Counted from the first letter of the stretch, positions 7,589 to 17,157 are shown. The stretch is DNA of 64,000 bases from Paenibacillus sp. JZ16 (GCF_015326965.1 NZ_CP017659.1:3972501-4036500), one strand, 5' to 3'. The notes: generated from the sequence alone by a model not told the origin. Made by a program: numbers and translations.

Positions 7589-9226
7589 TTGAATAAAACG
7601 ATGGACCGCAAAACGTTTCTGTCTTATCTGGGTACGGGCGCAACCGCATTGGCAGCCGCTTCCGCAGGCTTAGGCGTACTGGAAGGAAAGGCCTCCGCCA
7701 TGTCCGGAACCGCAAATCATCTGTTCGGATTCAAAACGAATCGGGTCAGCGGCTACTTCGAGCCAATCGAACCAACCAAAGCAGACCAGCTCGTCCTGCC
7801 TAAAAACTTTAAATATGATGTCATTGCGGCTTTCGATGACGTGATCAATCCGGCTGGCGAAAAATTCGGCTCCGGCTGCGATTACAACGCATTTTTCCCG
7901 ATTAAGGGCTCCAATGTCCGCGGCCTCCTGGTCAACAATCACGAGTACTCCACCATCTTCTCGATCGGCCCTGTGAAGGATGGGAAGATGACGGCAGATC
8001 AAATCCATAAAAACCTGTATTACCAAGGCATGTCGGTCATTGAAGTATACCGTGACGAGAAGGGTGTATGGAAAATGGACACCACCTCCACTCATGCCCG
8101 CCGCATCAACGGCTTCAGCAAATTCGATATCACCGGCCCGGCCAAAGGCATCCCTGCCCTGAAAGGCGCCACGACGGCTACCGGTACGTTCGCCAACTGC
8201 TCCGGCGGCGTCACGCTGTGGAACACGGTCTTGTCCTGCGAAGAGAACTTCGAGGACACCGCGGCGGTTTCGAACCTGCCGGATACGCATTACGGCTGGG
8301 TCGTCGAAGTCGATCCATTCGATAAATCCTTCCTGAAGAAGCACACCGCCCTCGGTAGATTCAATCATGAGAATACCGCCATGGGACTTGCCGCAGACGG
8401 CCGGGTCGTTGTCTATATGGGCGACGACAAGAAGGATGCCTGCGTCTATAAATTCATCAGCAACAACAAGTATGACAAGAGCAAAGGCCGTGCCAATTCC
8501 GCGCTTCTGGAAGACGGAACCCTGTACGTTGCCAACCTGAAGTCAGGCAAATGGATGCCGGTCACCTTGGAAGCTGTAAACAAGGCCGCCGCAGAAGATA
8601 AAGAGGCCCAAGCTAAGTTCAAATCCCAAGGCGATGTAGTCACTTACTGTCAGGAAGCTGCGCGTCTTGTCGGCGGAACACCGACGGACCGTCCGGAGGA
8701 CATCGAAATCTCGCCGTTTGATAACACGGTGTTTGTCTGCCATACGAACAACGACAATCATGGCAACATTCATGGCCATATTACACGCATTTTTGAAGCG
8801 GGCAACGATCTGGCCGCGATGGAGTTCGACTTTGAAATCTTTGCGGCCGGCGGACGCCAATCCGGCTTCAGCTCGCCGGACAACCTGGCGTTCGATTCAA
8901 ACGGCGATCTGTGGGTCGTAACGGACATCTCCAGCAGCAGCCAGAACAAAGGTGTTCACAAATCCTTTATGAACAACGGACTGTTTGTAATTCCAACAAG
9001 CGGGCCGGATCAAGGAGTCGCGCTTCAATTCGCCTCCGGTCCGGTAGAGTCCGAGCTTACCGGCCCATTCTTCACCCCCGACGAGCAGACGCTCTTCCTG
9101 TCCGTTCAGCACCCGGGCGAGAATACGGAGGACCTCAGCAAACCAACCAGCACATGGCCTCACCGCTCCGGCGAAAACATGGCGCGCTGCGCTGTCGTGG
9201 CAATTAGCGGCTTCAAACTGGAATAA
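7589..9226 (+). CDS. phoX: PhoX-family alkaline phosphatase (DUF839), Tat-type export signal
   Basis: A 545-residue PhoX/DUF839 phosphatase, predicted to be exported and to release phosphate from organic esters using Fe and Ca cofactors. The N-terminus DRKTFLSYLGTGATALAAAS followed by a hydrophobic run and AxA sites resembles a Tat signal with RK in place of the twin Arg. Family motifs include LLVNNHEYST, LSCEENFED, GRFNHENTAMG, FDSNGDLWVVTD. The start is TTG at 7589 (AGGGGTGG 6 nt upstream); ATG 7601 is an alternative that keeps the signal. tatA and tatC follow after 24 nt, as phoD-tatAd-tatCd in Bacillus, so the phosphatase is the likely dedicated cargo. Phosphate-starvation control is likely but no clear Pho box was found. 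Confidence 0.88.
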   Translation: MNKTMDRKTFLSYLGTGATALAAASAGLGVLEGKASAMSGTANHLFGFKTNRVSGYFEPIEPTKADQLVLPKNFKYDVIAAFDDVINPAGEKFGSGCDYNAFFPIKGSNVRGLLVNNHEYSTIFSIGPVKDGKMTADQIHKNLYYQGMSVIEVYRDEKGVWKMDTTSTHARRINGFSKFDITGPAKGIPALKGATTATGTFANCSGGVTLWNTVLSCEENFEDTAAVSNLPDTHYGWVVEVDPFDKSFLKKHTALGRFNHENTAMGLAADGRVVVYMGDDKKDACVYKFISNNKYDKSKGRANSALLEDGTLYVANLKSGKWMPVTLEAVNKAAAEDKEAQAKFKSQGDVVTYCQEAARLVGGTPTDRPEDIEISPFDNTVFVCHTNNDNHGNIHGHITRIFEAGNDLAAMEFDFEIFAAGGRQSGFSSPDNLAFDSNGDLWVVTDISSSSQNKGVHKSFMNNGLFVIPTSGPDQGVALQFASGPVESELTGPFFTPDEQTLFLSVQHPGENTEDLSKPTSTWPHRSGENMARCAVVAISGFKLE

Positions 9227-9250
9227 TACCAATCGAAAGGAGCGAGGATC

Positions 9251-9472
9251 ATGCCGTTTGGCAATATCGGAATTGGCGGTTTAATTCTTATCTTGATTAT
9301 CGCACTCATCATATTCGGTCCATCCAAGCTTCCTGAGCTCGGTCGCGCATTCGGGCGGACCTTAAGCGAATTCAAGGGCGCAACCCGTGGCTTGATGAAC
9401 GGAGACGACGAGAATGGAAAAAAAGACGATGCTCCGCAACCTGCTGCAGCGGTCAATAAGCAGAACAGCTAA
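9251..9472 (+). CDS. tatA: Sec-independent translocase subunit TatA
   Basis: A 73-residue TatA. An N-terminal membrane helix ([16 protein letters not shown], about residues 8-23) is followed by the hinge [10 protein letters not shown], an amphipathic helix ([16 protein letters not shown]) and a charged tail. TatA oligomerises to form the conducting element for folded proteins. AAAGGAG sits 8 nt before the ATG. It lies 24 nt after phoX and its end overlaps tatC by 59 nt, so the three genes form one operon. As in other Bacillales, there is no TatB; TatA does both jobs. Confidence 0.95.
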   Translation: MPFGNIGIGGLILILIIALIIFGPSKLPELGRAFGRTLSEFKGATRGLMNGDDENGKKDDAPQPAAAVNKQNS

Positions 9473-10202
9473 TCCGAACGACCAGAGCGCGATCGAGCAT
9501 CTGGAAGAAATGCGGAAGCGCCTGATCCGCACGCTGATTGCGTTTCTCGTCGCAATGGTGGCTGCCTTCATCTACGTCGAGAAGATCTATCACTGGCTGG
9601 TACGAGGTATGGACAAGCAGCTCGTTCTGCTCGGTCCCTCCGAAGTCATGTGGGTGTATATGATCATTGCGGGCGTTGTGGCCGTCACCGTCACACTTCC
9701 CATTGCCGCTTATCAAATATGGCGGTTCGTGCAGCCGGCGCTGCCGGATGGGACTCACCGCTCGGCCGTACTGCTCATTCCCGTGATCAGCGTGTTATTC
9801 ATTGCCGGCATCTGCTTTGGATACTTCGTGCTGTTCCCGATGGTGCTGGAGTTCATGCAGCGTATGGCCGAAGGGGCATTCCAAACGATGTACACCGCGC
9901 AAAAATACTTCACGTTCATGATTCATATGACCGTTCCATTCGGATTCCTGTTCGAAATGCCCGCCATCGTCGTTTTTCTGACGAAGCTCGGCATCGTGAA
10001 TCCGCATCGGCTGGCCAAGATGCGCAAATCAGCCTACTTCCTGCTCTGCATCGTGGCCGTCACTATTACGCCGCCGGATATCATGTCCGATTTGATCGTG
10101 ATCGTCCCGCTGTTCCTGCTGTACGAAATCAGCGTTTCGATCTCCAGATTCATCTATCGCAAGCAGCTGCAGCTCTCTCAAGCAGAGGGCAGCGCAACCT
10201 AA
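9414..10202 (+). CDS. tatC: Sec-independent translocase subunit TatC
   Basis: A 262-residue polytopic TatC with six expected membrane helices. The family signature begins at [20 protein letters not shown] (about residues 25-44), and [11 protein letters not shown] and the conserved loop ITPPDIMSD are present. TatC recognises the twin-arginine signal. The ATG at 9414 has GGAG 9 nt upstream but gives some 25 residues before the usual TatC start; an ATG at 9429 is possible. The long overlap with tatA (59 nt) ensures coupled translation. A perfect 21-bp terminator follows. Confidence 0.95.
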   Translation: MEKKTMLRNLLQRSISRTANPNDQSAIEHLEEMRKRLIRTLIAFLVAMVAAFIYVEKIYHWLVRGMDKQLVLLGPSEVMWVYMIIAGVVAVTVTLPIAAYQIWRFVQPALPDGTHRSAVLLIPVISVLFIAGICFGYFVLFPMVLEFMQRMAEGAFQTMYTAQKYFTFMIHMTVPFGFLFEMPAIVVFLTKLGIVNPHRLAKMRKSAYFLLCIVAVTITPPDIMSDLIVIVPLFLLYEISVSISRFIYRKQLQLSQAEGSAT

Positions 10203-10240
10203 TACACGTCCGTTTCCCCCGATGCAGGACGGAACCTTGA

Positions 10241-10290
10241 AGAACCCGTGACTGACAACCTAAGCAAGCAGGTTGTCAGTCACGGGTTCT
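10241..10290 (+). terminator. Terminator of the phoX-tatA-tatC operon
   Basis: A perfect 21-bp stem (10241-10261 with 10270-10290, centred on GTGACTGACAACCT) with loop AAGCAAGC, followed by CTTTTAT. One of the strongest hairpins in the window. Confidence 0.93.
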
Positions 10291-10294
10291 CTTT

Positions 10295-10727
10295 TATATT
10301 CGTCACGTTAGATAATGTGACGCCAATTATGAGGTATCTAGTAAAAATGGATTGACACCTTGGATACATTGCTATAGTTTTACTTTATAGTAAAGAATTC
10401 ATCTTATATATCACGACGATTATGTATTATATCCTAGGATATCTTCCATATTGAGTATAATTTGTCATATATATGTTATGAATAATTACATTCGAATCAT
10501 CTACCGAAATCCCTTGGCTCCATCCTTTGCCTCTCCTATTCATCTGCATCCATGGGCTCGTTACATCAATCCCTGAGCTGAGACTTTTGGCATGATTCCA
10601 CTTATTTTTAGAAATGATCCATTGATTTATTAGTCGAGTTCTCCTAGTATTTTTAGTAGACACATCTAACGGTTTGGCATTTGGGCCATCACTTCGCCGT
10701 CATTTATGATAGCGCTACCAGTTTCTA
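10295..10727. other. AT-rich intergenic stretch, no gene recognised
   Basis: About 430 bases between the tatC terminator and repeat array B. A minus-strand frame at 10427-10663 has no recognisable family, no convincing ribosome site and atypical composition; I do not call it. A small inverted repeat GTCAC/GTGAC flanks TTAGATAAT near 10303-10322. Confidence 0.5.
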
Positions 10728-10950
10728 CAAGAAAAAACGACTATCGACTTTCATTCTAGAGAAGACAGACCGCGTTTAGATGTTGTTTTTCTTGTGATAT
10801 CAGGCAGGCCATGCTCTAAGTTTAAGACTTCTGATATCTTAAAGAAACACGTCTATTAACGGACTTTACACAATACAGACTGCGATTAGAGGAAGTTTTT
10901 CTTGCGATTATAGAATTTGTTCAGTTTCAAATCTTATCATTCTATAATCT
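10728..10950 (+). repeat. Constant-segment/variable-hairpin repeat array, locus B
   Basis: Core GACAGACCGCGTTTAG at 10764-10779 and diverged ACAGACTGCGATTAG at 10875-10889 (period 110). Hairpins: GATATCAG/CTGATATC (10796-10803/10831-10838) and a perfect 11-bp GATTATAGAAT/ATTCTATAATC (10906-10916/10939-10949). Both left arms follow TTTTTCTTG(C/T). The second hairpin ends 7 nt before the GGGAGG ribosome site of the downstream regulator gene, so it probably lies in that gene's 5' UTR. Confidence 0.8.
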
Positions 10951-10970
10951 AAAAACGGGAGGTTGCAGAT

Positions 10971-13271
10971 ATGAAATGGAATCACTTCAAGTCCAAGCTT
11001 CTGCTTAAATACACACTGTCCTACATCTCCATTTTTCTGATACCTCTTGTTATATTAACTATTATTATTTATCACAATGCCGTGAATACACTCCGTTCCG
11101 AGATCGAGCAGACCAACGTCAATCAATTGACCCAGGCTAAAACGGTCATCGATGAGCGCATGAAAGAACTGCAGGACATTGCCTTTCGAATCGCCTACGA
11201 TGAGCAGTTGACCCGTTATTGGACTCACCATCCCTATTACAGCCGCGAATCTATCGGGGCCTTGGTCAAATACAAAGCCACCAGTTCCATCATTGATGAG
11301 CTGTTCCTGTTCTTCCGCGGGGATAACAGCATTTATTCGTCACAGGGCTTTGAGAATCTGAACGTCTTCACCGACCGCTACAAATTCAACAGCTGGAACG
11401 AAACGGAGATGGTCCGCGATTTAAACTCCGTCCCGATTCCGACCATGCGTCCGGCGGAGCAAGTGGTTCAGGGAACCAAAATCCAAAATTCCATGCTGGC
11501 CTACCTTGTGCCGATCGCACCTAACAATACGCCCGCCCATGGAACCGTCATGTACCTGATTCATGAATCCAATCTGACCGGATTGATCGACTCCATCCTC
11601 AGCGACTACCATGGGATGACTTATATATTCGATAACTACGGGCAAGTGCTGGCCGCCAACTACCAAGGCGAAACCATTACCGAGCAGGAAGTCAGCGCAC
11701 TGTTCGCGCTTGAGCCCGGAACGCACAGCCTTTCCTTGAACCAAGAGCCGCATTCGGTTGTATCCGTCAAATCCGATGCGGGCTGGACTTATGTCACCGC
11801 GATGCCAAGCAATCAATTTTTCAGCCGCATCGTTCATATTCGTACCTTTGTAATTCTGGTATTCTCCTTCGTGGTGGTGATGGGCACCATTCTTGCTATT
11901 ATGCTGGCCCGCAGACAATACCATCCGATTTCAGACTTAATGGAGTTCATCCGGTTGAAGAATGACCCGGAACCGTCCACATCCAGCAACGAACTGGAAT
12001 GGATCAAGAAAACGCTGCACGACTACAGCCAGCGCGTCGATCTCCAAGAGCCCTATGCGCGGAATCATATTCTGCTCATGCTGCTGAAGCATGGCCATAC
12101 CGGTGAATTCCCCTTCGAATTCACCGAGAAGCTGGGCATTCGCTTCAGCCGGTCCCATTATTTTGTCGTGACCATGGGGTGGGAGTCGCACGCCCTTCCC
12201 ATTGGCGACAATCCGGAGCGGCGGCCCGTGATGCAGTTAATGAACGATGTGGACCTGCCGGCCTTCTCCGCCTATGCCTTTGGAGTGGAGCTTCCACAGC
12301 CCGATCAGCTGGCCCTCATTGTAGGATTCGATGCGGAAACCGGGCATGAAGCGAGCCTTAACGCCCGTATGGAGCCGATCGCCCTTGCCCTGCAATCGAT
12401 GGCGGCAGAGCACACAGGCGTCTCTCCTGCGATCGGGGTAGGCAACCGCTACAGTTATCCGGAGCAGCTGAATCAATCCTTCATTGAAGCATCAACCGCT
12501 TTGGAGGCATCCATGCTGCACGGACAGGGCAGCAGCACCTTCTTTAACGCGCTTTCCGGTTCCGGCGCACAGGATTCATCCTTCTGGGTCCCTAAGGATG
12601 TGCTGCTGAAGCTGGTTCAGAGCTTGAAACAGGGCAGTTACGACGTGGCGGTTCAGATGGTATCCACCGCATTGAATAACCTGAAGACGGAAATGCCGTC
12701 CGTACCGCTGCTGCGCTGCATCTGCTTCGATATTCTGAATACGATGCTGAAGACGGCCTCGGAGCTTGGCATCCATCATGTGGTCAATCAGCTGCCGCGT
12801 GTCACTTCCTATGACTCGCTGGAGGATTTGGAGAAGAAGCTGGCAGGCCTTGCCGCTGAAATCTGCGCCCATGTCGAGGCGAAGAGCGAGACGGAAGAAA
12901 GCTCCCTGATGGACGAAATCGTCGCTTATATCGACGCCAATTTTACGGATTATGACCTCAGTCTGGGTACGATCTCGTCTAAATTCTCCATCTCTTCATC
13001 GTATTTCAGCCGTTCCTTCAAGGAGAAGATCGGCATGAACTTCACCCAGTACATCTGGCAGAAACGGATGGACGAGGTGATCCGACTGCTGCTGCACACC
13101 ACCGATCCATTAAAGGATATCATCACCCGGGTCGGTTACCTGGACACGCCGAACTTCATCCGCAAATTCAAGAAAGAGACGGGATACACGCCCGGTCAAT
13201 ACCGCAAAATGCATAGCCCCGACAGCGCCGCCGTTTCCACGGATGACGACGACGAGGAGTACATCGGGTAA
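10971..13271 (+). CDS. Membrane-bound AraC-family regulator with extracellular sensor domain
   Basis: A 766-residue one-component regulator common in Paenibacillus glycan loci. One membrane helix lies near residues 12-33 (YTLSYISIFLIPLVILTIII), then an extracytoplasmic cache-like sensor of about 250 residues, a second helix near 288-309 (FVILVFSFVVVMGTILAIML), a long linker, and a C-terminal AraC HTH pair (about 650-755: YDLSLGTISSKFSISSSYFS, KDIITRVGYLDTPNFIRKFK, TGYTPGQYRKMH). It is expected to sense a sugar outside and activate the adjacent convergent glycan genes. The ATG at 10971 has GGGAGG 8 nt upstream; the last stem of repeat array B ends 7 nt before that site. The acidic tail STDDDDEEYIG is unusual. 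Confidence 0.88.
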   Translation: MKWNHFKSKLLLKYTLSYISIFLIPLVILTIIIYHNAVNTLRSEIEQTNVNQLTQAKTVIDERMKELQDIAFRIAYDEQLTRYWTHHPYYSRESIGALVKYKATSSIIDELFLFFRGDNSIYSSQGFENLNVFTDRYKFNSWNETEMVRDLNSVPIPTMRPAEQVVQGTKIQNSMLAYLVPIAPNNTPAHGTVMYLIHESNLTGLIDSILSDYHGMTYIFDNYGQVLAANYQGETITEQEVSALFALEPGTHSLSLNQEPHSVVSVKSDAGWTYVTAMPSNQFFSRIVHIRTFVILVFSFVVVMGTILAIMLARRQYHPISDLMEFIRLKNDPEPSTSSNELEWIKKTLHDYSQRVDLQEPYARNHILLMLLKHGHTGEFPFEFTEKLGIRFSRSHYFVVTMGWESHALPIGDNPERRPVMQLMNDVDLPAFSAYAFGVELPQPDQLALIVGFDAETGHEASLNARMEPIALALQSMAAEHTGVSPAIGVGNRYSYPEQLNQSFIEASTALEASMLHGQGSSTFFNALSGSGAQDSSFWVPKDVLLKLVQSLKQGSYDVAVQMVSTALNNLKTEMPSVPLLRCICFDILNTMLKTASELGIHHVVNQLPRVTSYDSLEDLEKKLAGLAAEICAHVEAKSETEESSLMDEIVAYIDANFTDYDLSLGTISSKFSISSSYFSRSFKEKIGMNFTQYIWQKRMDEVIRLLLHTTDPLKDIITRVGYLDTPNFIRKFKKETGYTPGQYRKMHSPDSAAVSTDDDDEEYIG

Positions 13272-13334
13272 ACCGATTTGGACGATTGGCCTGAAGGAGT
13301 ATATCGGATAACGGTTTCGGACAATGGCTAAGAA
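13255..13334 (+). repeat. Imperfect 40-bp tandem duplication across the stop codon
   Basis: 13255-13294 and 13295-13334 align (AGGAGTACATCGGGTAA versus AGGAGTATATCGGATAA, then a shared GGAC and GGC pattern). Each copy contains an EYIG-stop reading. The first copy provides the actual stop of the AraC gene. Confidence 0.6.
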
Positions 13335-13369
13335 GTGTGCATCCGGTAGCGGTTCCGCCGCATAAATAG

Positions 13370-13405
13370 AAACCTCCCCTGAGCGGCACTGTTCAGGGGA
13401 GGTTT
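13370..13405. terminator. Bidirectional terminator between the AraC and GH18 genes
   Basis: AAACCTCCCCTGA (13370-13382) and TCAGGGGAGGTTT (13393-13405) are perfectly complementary over 13 bp with a 10-nt loop, flanked by A-rich sequence on one side and TTTTCGT on the other. Confidence 0.9.
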
Positions 13406-13462
13406 TCGTATGTTTTAAACTCATATCCGAGTCATCAGATCCACAGGGACCCGTCACTATTC

Positions 13463-14509
13463 CTATTTACCGGCTAAATTGTCTTGAAGTCCTTGATGCA
13501 TAGCACCCAACAGGCGATGGGTCGAATCACACCCGTATTCCCAGAACATGATCCCAGCCAAGCCTTGTTCCTTCACATAATCGCATTTGCACTGAATCGA
13601 TTCCTCATCGTCATATGAAATCAGGCTGGAGCCATTAAAGAGGTACGGTGCACAGGCTTCCTCATCCCAATAACGAATGTAGCCGTTCTTGTTGATGTAA
13701 TCCGCAGCCAGCTCGGCGAAGGCCGGCCCATAACCGCCCGTGCTGCCGGCCATTTGGTGAAGGCCGTGGTTCCGGTCCGGAACCTCGTTCCATACACGGG
13801 AATAGAATGCGGCACCGATGACGATCTTCTCCTTCGGAACACCGGCGCGAACAAACAGGTTCACGGAAGCATCCGTGCTGATTCGGAACAGATCACCGGT
13901 TGGCGTGTACAGATTCGTATGATGTCCGGTCAGAACCTGAAACCCGCCGCGCATATCATAGGTCATCAGCTGGATGAAATCGAGGTACTGCTGCACCTCA
14001 GCCATCTCCGTACCGTCTACATAGTACTGGTCAGCCCCTGCCGCTATCGTGAGCAGATAATGACGGCCATCCCGGGAGCCCTTGGCATCCAGCGCCTCCC
14101 GGATCGTCTTCAGCAGCAGGGTGAAATTCCGTTTATCGTCAGGACTCGACCCTATGCCGGCCTCACCGTAACAAGGATACTCCCAGTCCAGATCGATCCC
14201 GTCAAAAGGATATTCCTCCAGCACCCGTACGGCGGATGCGGCCATTCGCGCCCTTCCGCCTTCGGTTGAGGCGGCTTCTGAGAAACCACCGGCGCTCCAG
14301 CCGCCAACCGACAGAAGCACCGTAAGATTCGGGTGATCCCGTTTGATGTTCCGGACAACTTCGCCGTTCTTCAAATGCTCGGTGGTGATCTCATCATTTT
14401 TTACATGACCGAAGGCTACGTTCAGATGCGTCAACTTCAGCAAATCCTCTTGCGTCATATCGGGAAGAACCGAATCGACGGCGTAACCCGCCACAATATA
14501 CTTCGTCAT
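13463..14509 (-). CDS. GH18 family glycoside hydrolase (chitinase-like), cytoplasmic
   Basis: A 348-residue GH18 enzyme. The catalytic signature DxxDxDxE appears as FDGIDLDWEYP near residue 105, preceded by the LSVGGWSAGGF strand motif and followed by QLMTYDMRGGFQ and IMFWEYGCD. GH18 cleaves beta-1,4 GlcNAc linkages by substrate-assisted catalysis; chitobiase or endo-N-acetylglucosaminidase activities are both possible. There is no signal peptide or binding domain, so it should act inside the cell on imported oligosaccharides. GGAG lies 9 nt before the ATG. It is the last gene of the glycan operon, 21 nt after the transglutaminase-like gene, and has a close paralog at 25281-26315. Confidence 0.9.
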   Translation of the reverse strand: MTKYIVAGYAVDSVLPDMTQEDLLKLTHLNVAFGHVKNDEITTEHLKNGEVVRNIKRDHPNLTVLLSVGGWSAGGFSEAASTEGGRARMAASAVRVLEEYPFDGIDLDWEYPCYGEAGIGSSPDDKRNFTLLLKTIREALDAKGSRDGRHYLLTIAAGADQYYVDGTEMAEVQQYLDFIQLMTYDMRGGFQVLTGHHTNLYTPTGDLFRISTDASVNLFVRAGVPKEKIVIGAAFYSRVWNEVPDRNHGLHQMAGSTGGYGPAFAELAADYINKNGYIRYWDEEACAPYLFNGSSLISYDDEESIQCKCDYVKEQGLAGIMFWEYGCDSTHRLLGAMHQGLQDNLAGK

Positions 14510-14530
14510 TACTCTTCACTCCGATCCCTT

Positions 14531-17149
14531 CTAGGGTTGTAATATCGCGGTCGCAATCTGCAGGGCTTCCTTCCCGGTGCCGATCTTATATCCGGAAGCC
14601 GAATAACGGATTTGATCCTCACTGTCCAGGACGAACAGATGAGGATAACCGGCTTCATGGGCTGCTGGATTCGGGATGAAGCCCGACAAGGAAGCATAAC
14701 TGGAATCCCGTACAAAAACGGTGCGGGCCGGCAGCTTCGGATAGCTTGCCGGATCAAAGGAAGCCGTCCACTCCGCATTCCCGATTATCAGCACAATCGG
14801 CAGGCCCAGCTTATCCAGCGGCTCGGCCAGCTCGCTGAGCTCGCGGAGAAGATGCTTGGTCGGCTCCCGCTCCGGTTCGATCCAGGCAGCAAGAGCACCT
14901 TCGGATCCCAGAAGATCTTTAAGATTGGCTCCCGTTCCGTCCAATCGGGTAAGCGTACTGCCCGGAGACAGTGTGCCCAGCACCGGAATGTCAACCGCCG
15001 TCTCACGATAGGTCAGCGCCACGCGCGCGGTGTCTCCGGCACGCACGGTAAAGTACGTGAAGCGCACTCTTACCGTTCCGTCCTTCAGCCGGATGCCCGA
15101 CGTTAGGCGGTACGAACCCGGTTCAACCTCATATGGCTCATCGTAAACATCGGTGCTGCCATAAGGATACACGAGCGTTTTGTACACGCCGTCTTCCAGG
15201 CGGGCGAAAGTAAAGTTCTCGGCATAGGATGCAGCCGGCGTGTCCTGCGAGCCTTTCGGATCCCTGAGGAGCTGCAGCATCCCCCAGCTTGAGCTCTCCT
15301 GATTCCGCGACGAGTTCAGACGGAAGATTGCATCTTCCCAGCCTCCAGCACATAAGTACTGCGGCTTCTGCTCGCTCGGATGCAGTCGGGCAGGAATCCC
15401 CAGACTGCGGCATACCGCCACAAACAGGATGTCCAGCGACTGCTCGTCTCCCTTCATGAGACTGTATGTGCCTGCCGGATTCCCCTTACCCTTCAGGTTA
15501 GGAAGATCGTCTGCATATGCATAACCCTTCTCCAAACGTCCGGCAAGCGCAGAAGGATCCTTCCTGAATGCCGCTGCTTCTGCAGCCGTAAAGGCATCGC
15601 CGAATACGCGTCGATACGGAACCAGCATTTCATAAGAAACCCGCGGACACAGAATGTACTTCACGAAGGTATCCTCATCCCACTCTCCACGCTGAGCGAG
15701 CGCACCCATCAGATGATCATCCAGCGTCTGCCGGAAGGTATCAATCAAATCCTTTTCGTTCAGCGACTCCAGAAGCCGCAGCGGCCACTCGCCATAATCG
15801 CCGGTACGCTCCTCCAGGAATGCGGCGATTTCCCTGCTGTTGCCCCTGGCTTTTTGAAGAACGTCCCATACCCGCTCCGGAGGCAGTCCTAGTGACTGAG
15901 CCAGCGTGAATGCCTCTTCTTCGCTCAGGAATGTACCCTCATATTCGGTCCGGACCTTCGTCCCTTCCTCCAGACGACGGTTATGAGCCCGGATCTTCTC
16001 TTCCGGCAGCGCCGACGCGGCATCTCCTTCTCCCTCCGGCGGAGGAACCATATCGAAATCCACAATCCCTGACGGCTGTTCGGATGAATCAAGCACAAAT
16101 TCGATATGTTCGCCGTCCTGAGTCTTGAACAGGATTTCACTCCATTTGCCGCCGCTGACCGCGCGAACCAAGAGGTCGCCATAACCGGTTTTAAAGGAAG
16201 CCTTCCCTTCCTCATCGGTCTTGATTTCGGCAATCGGGTAAAATTCAGCCATATTATACAGCTCAAATCGAACGCTTGCGCCGGATACGGGCTCTCCCTG
16301 CTTATCCTTCACGCTGACGTAAAGGGTGCGGGCCGGCGCATAGTTCTCCAGTAAATTAATCTCTGTAAATCCCTTTTCATTGAGGGTAATATCCTCCGGT
16401 CCGGGATAATCGGCAAAAATTCGCGTATTGATCAGCATCGCCCTGCGGGCCGGCGGACTGAACCAGCCTTGATTCAGACGGGCCTCCGGTTCGCATGCCC
16501 CGATGTAATACCACTGGCCGTCCGCCCATGCTTCCACCCAGGCATGGTTGCTGTCGCAATGTGCCCAGCGCGGCGTATAAACCTGACGCGCGGGGATCCC
16601 GATGCTTCGAAGCGCGGCCACCGCCAGCGTGGACTCCTCGCCGCAGCGTCCGCGTGCGTTCCGGATCATCGTCAGCGGCGAAATCGTCCGCAGATCGCTG
16701 CCGATATAGGTCGCCTTCTCATGACACCAATAATTGGTTTCCAGAATGGCATCCGCCATCGATAACTTCGCCGTCCGTTCGGCCAGTTCGTTGTAGAGAA
16801 TACCGCGGAAATCCTCAATATTCTCCGTATTGACCCGGTAAGGAAGCACAAAGTGCAGGAACAAATGATCCGGCACACGCTCGCCCCAAGGCACGCGCTT
16901 ACGGATGTCCAATGCTTGACGCACATGACTCAAGAACAATTCCCCATCATAGTCGGCCATGTCGTTCACCGGCATGTAGGCAAACAAATATTTCAGAGCC
17001 CAAGTTTCTTCTTCGGTCAGCTCCTGCTCAAAAACATGAAACAGCTGATCTTTGCGGGCTTCCGCAAAGACTACCTTCTCCCGGAACTTTTGCTTGATCC
17101 GCTCTTGTGTCTGCGAATCCAGCGAGAACACCGCGGTTTGGCTGGTCAT
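14531..17149 (-). CDS. Transglutaminase-like protein with C-terminal thioredoxin-like region
   Basis: A large protein (about 872 residues). Residues about 130-230 form a transglutaminase-like cysteine-protease core: ARGRCGEESTLAVAALRSIG (Cys) and DSNHAWVEAWADGQWYYIG (His, with Asp/Glu following). A beta-sandwich of CNA-B or Ig type follows (LYVSVKDKQGEPVSGASVRF, about 280-350), then a helical middle and a second SLGIPARL-containing segment resembling a degenerate transglutaminase half (about 570-600). The last 130 residues look thioredoxin-like (LPIVLIIGNAEW, PHLFVLDSEDQIRYSASGYK) but lack a CxxC. No signal peptide. The start ATG 17149 follows AAGGAG; an upstream ATG at 17170 would overlap the previous gene. 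It could be a peptidase or amidase acting on glycopeptides; this is inference. Confidence 0.75.
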   Translation of the reverse strand: MTSQTAVFSLDSQTQERIKQKFREKVVFAEARKDQLFHVFEQELTEEETWALKYLFAYMPVNDMADYDGELFLSHVRQALDIRKRVPWGERVPDHLFLHFVLPYRVNTENIEDFRGILYNELAERTAKLSMADAILETNYWCHEKATYIGSDLRTISPLTMIRNARGRCGEESTLAVAALRSIGIPARQVYTPRWAHCDSNHAWVEAWADGQWYYIGACEPEARLNQGWFSPPARRAMLINTRIFADYPGPEDITLNEKGFTEINLLENYAPARTLYVSVKDKQGEPVSGASVRFELYNMAEFYPIAEIKTDEEGKASFKTGYGDLLVRAVSGGKWSEILFKTQDGEHIEFVLDSSEQPSGIVDFDMVPPPEGEGDAASALPEEKIRAHNRRLEEGTKVRTEYEGTFLSEEEAFTLAQSLGLPPERVWDVLQKARGNSREIAAFLEERTGDYGEWPLRLLESLNEKDLIDTFRQTLDDHLMGALAQRGEWDEDTFVKYILCPRVSYEMLVPYRRVFGDAFTAAEAAAFRKDPSALAGRLEKGYAYADDLPNLKGKGNPAGTYSLMKGDEQSLDILFVAVCRSLGIPARLHPSEQKPQYLCAGGWEDAIFRLNSSRNQESSSWGMLQLLRDPKGSQDTPAASYAENFTFARLEDGVYKTLVYPYGSTDVYDEPYEVEPGSYRLTSGIRLKDGTVRVRFTYFTVRAGDTARVALTYRETAVDIPVLGTLSPGSTLTRLDGTGANLKDLLGSEGALAAWIEPEREPTKHLLRELSELAEPLDKLGLPIVLIIGNAEWTASFDPASYPKLPARTVFVRDSSYASLSGFIPNPAAHEAGYPHLFVLDSEDQIRYSASGYKIGTGKEALQIATAILQP

Positions 17150-17157
17150 CCTTAATC

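Noticed and set aside
10427..10663. 78-codon minus-strand frame in the gap after tatC
   Set aside because: No ribosome site, unusual composition, no recognisable family; the surrounding DNA is AT-rich intergenic sequence.
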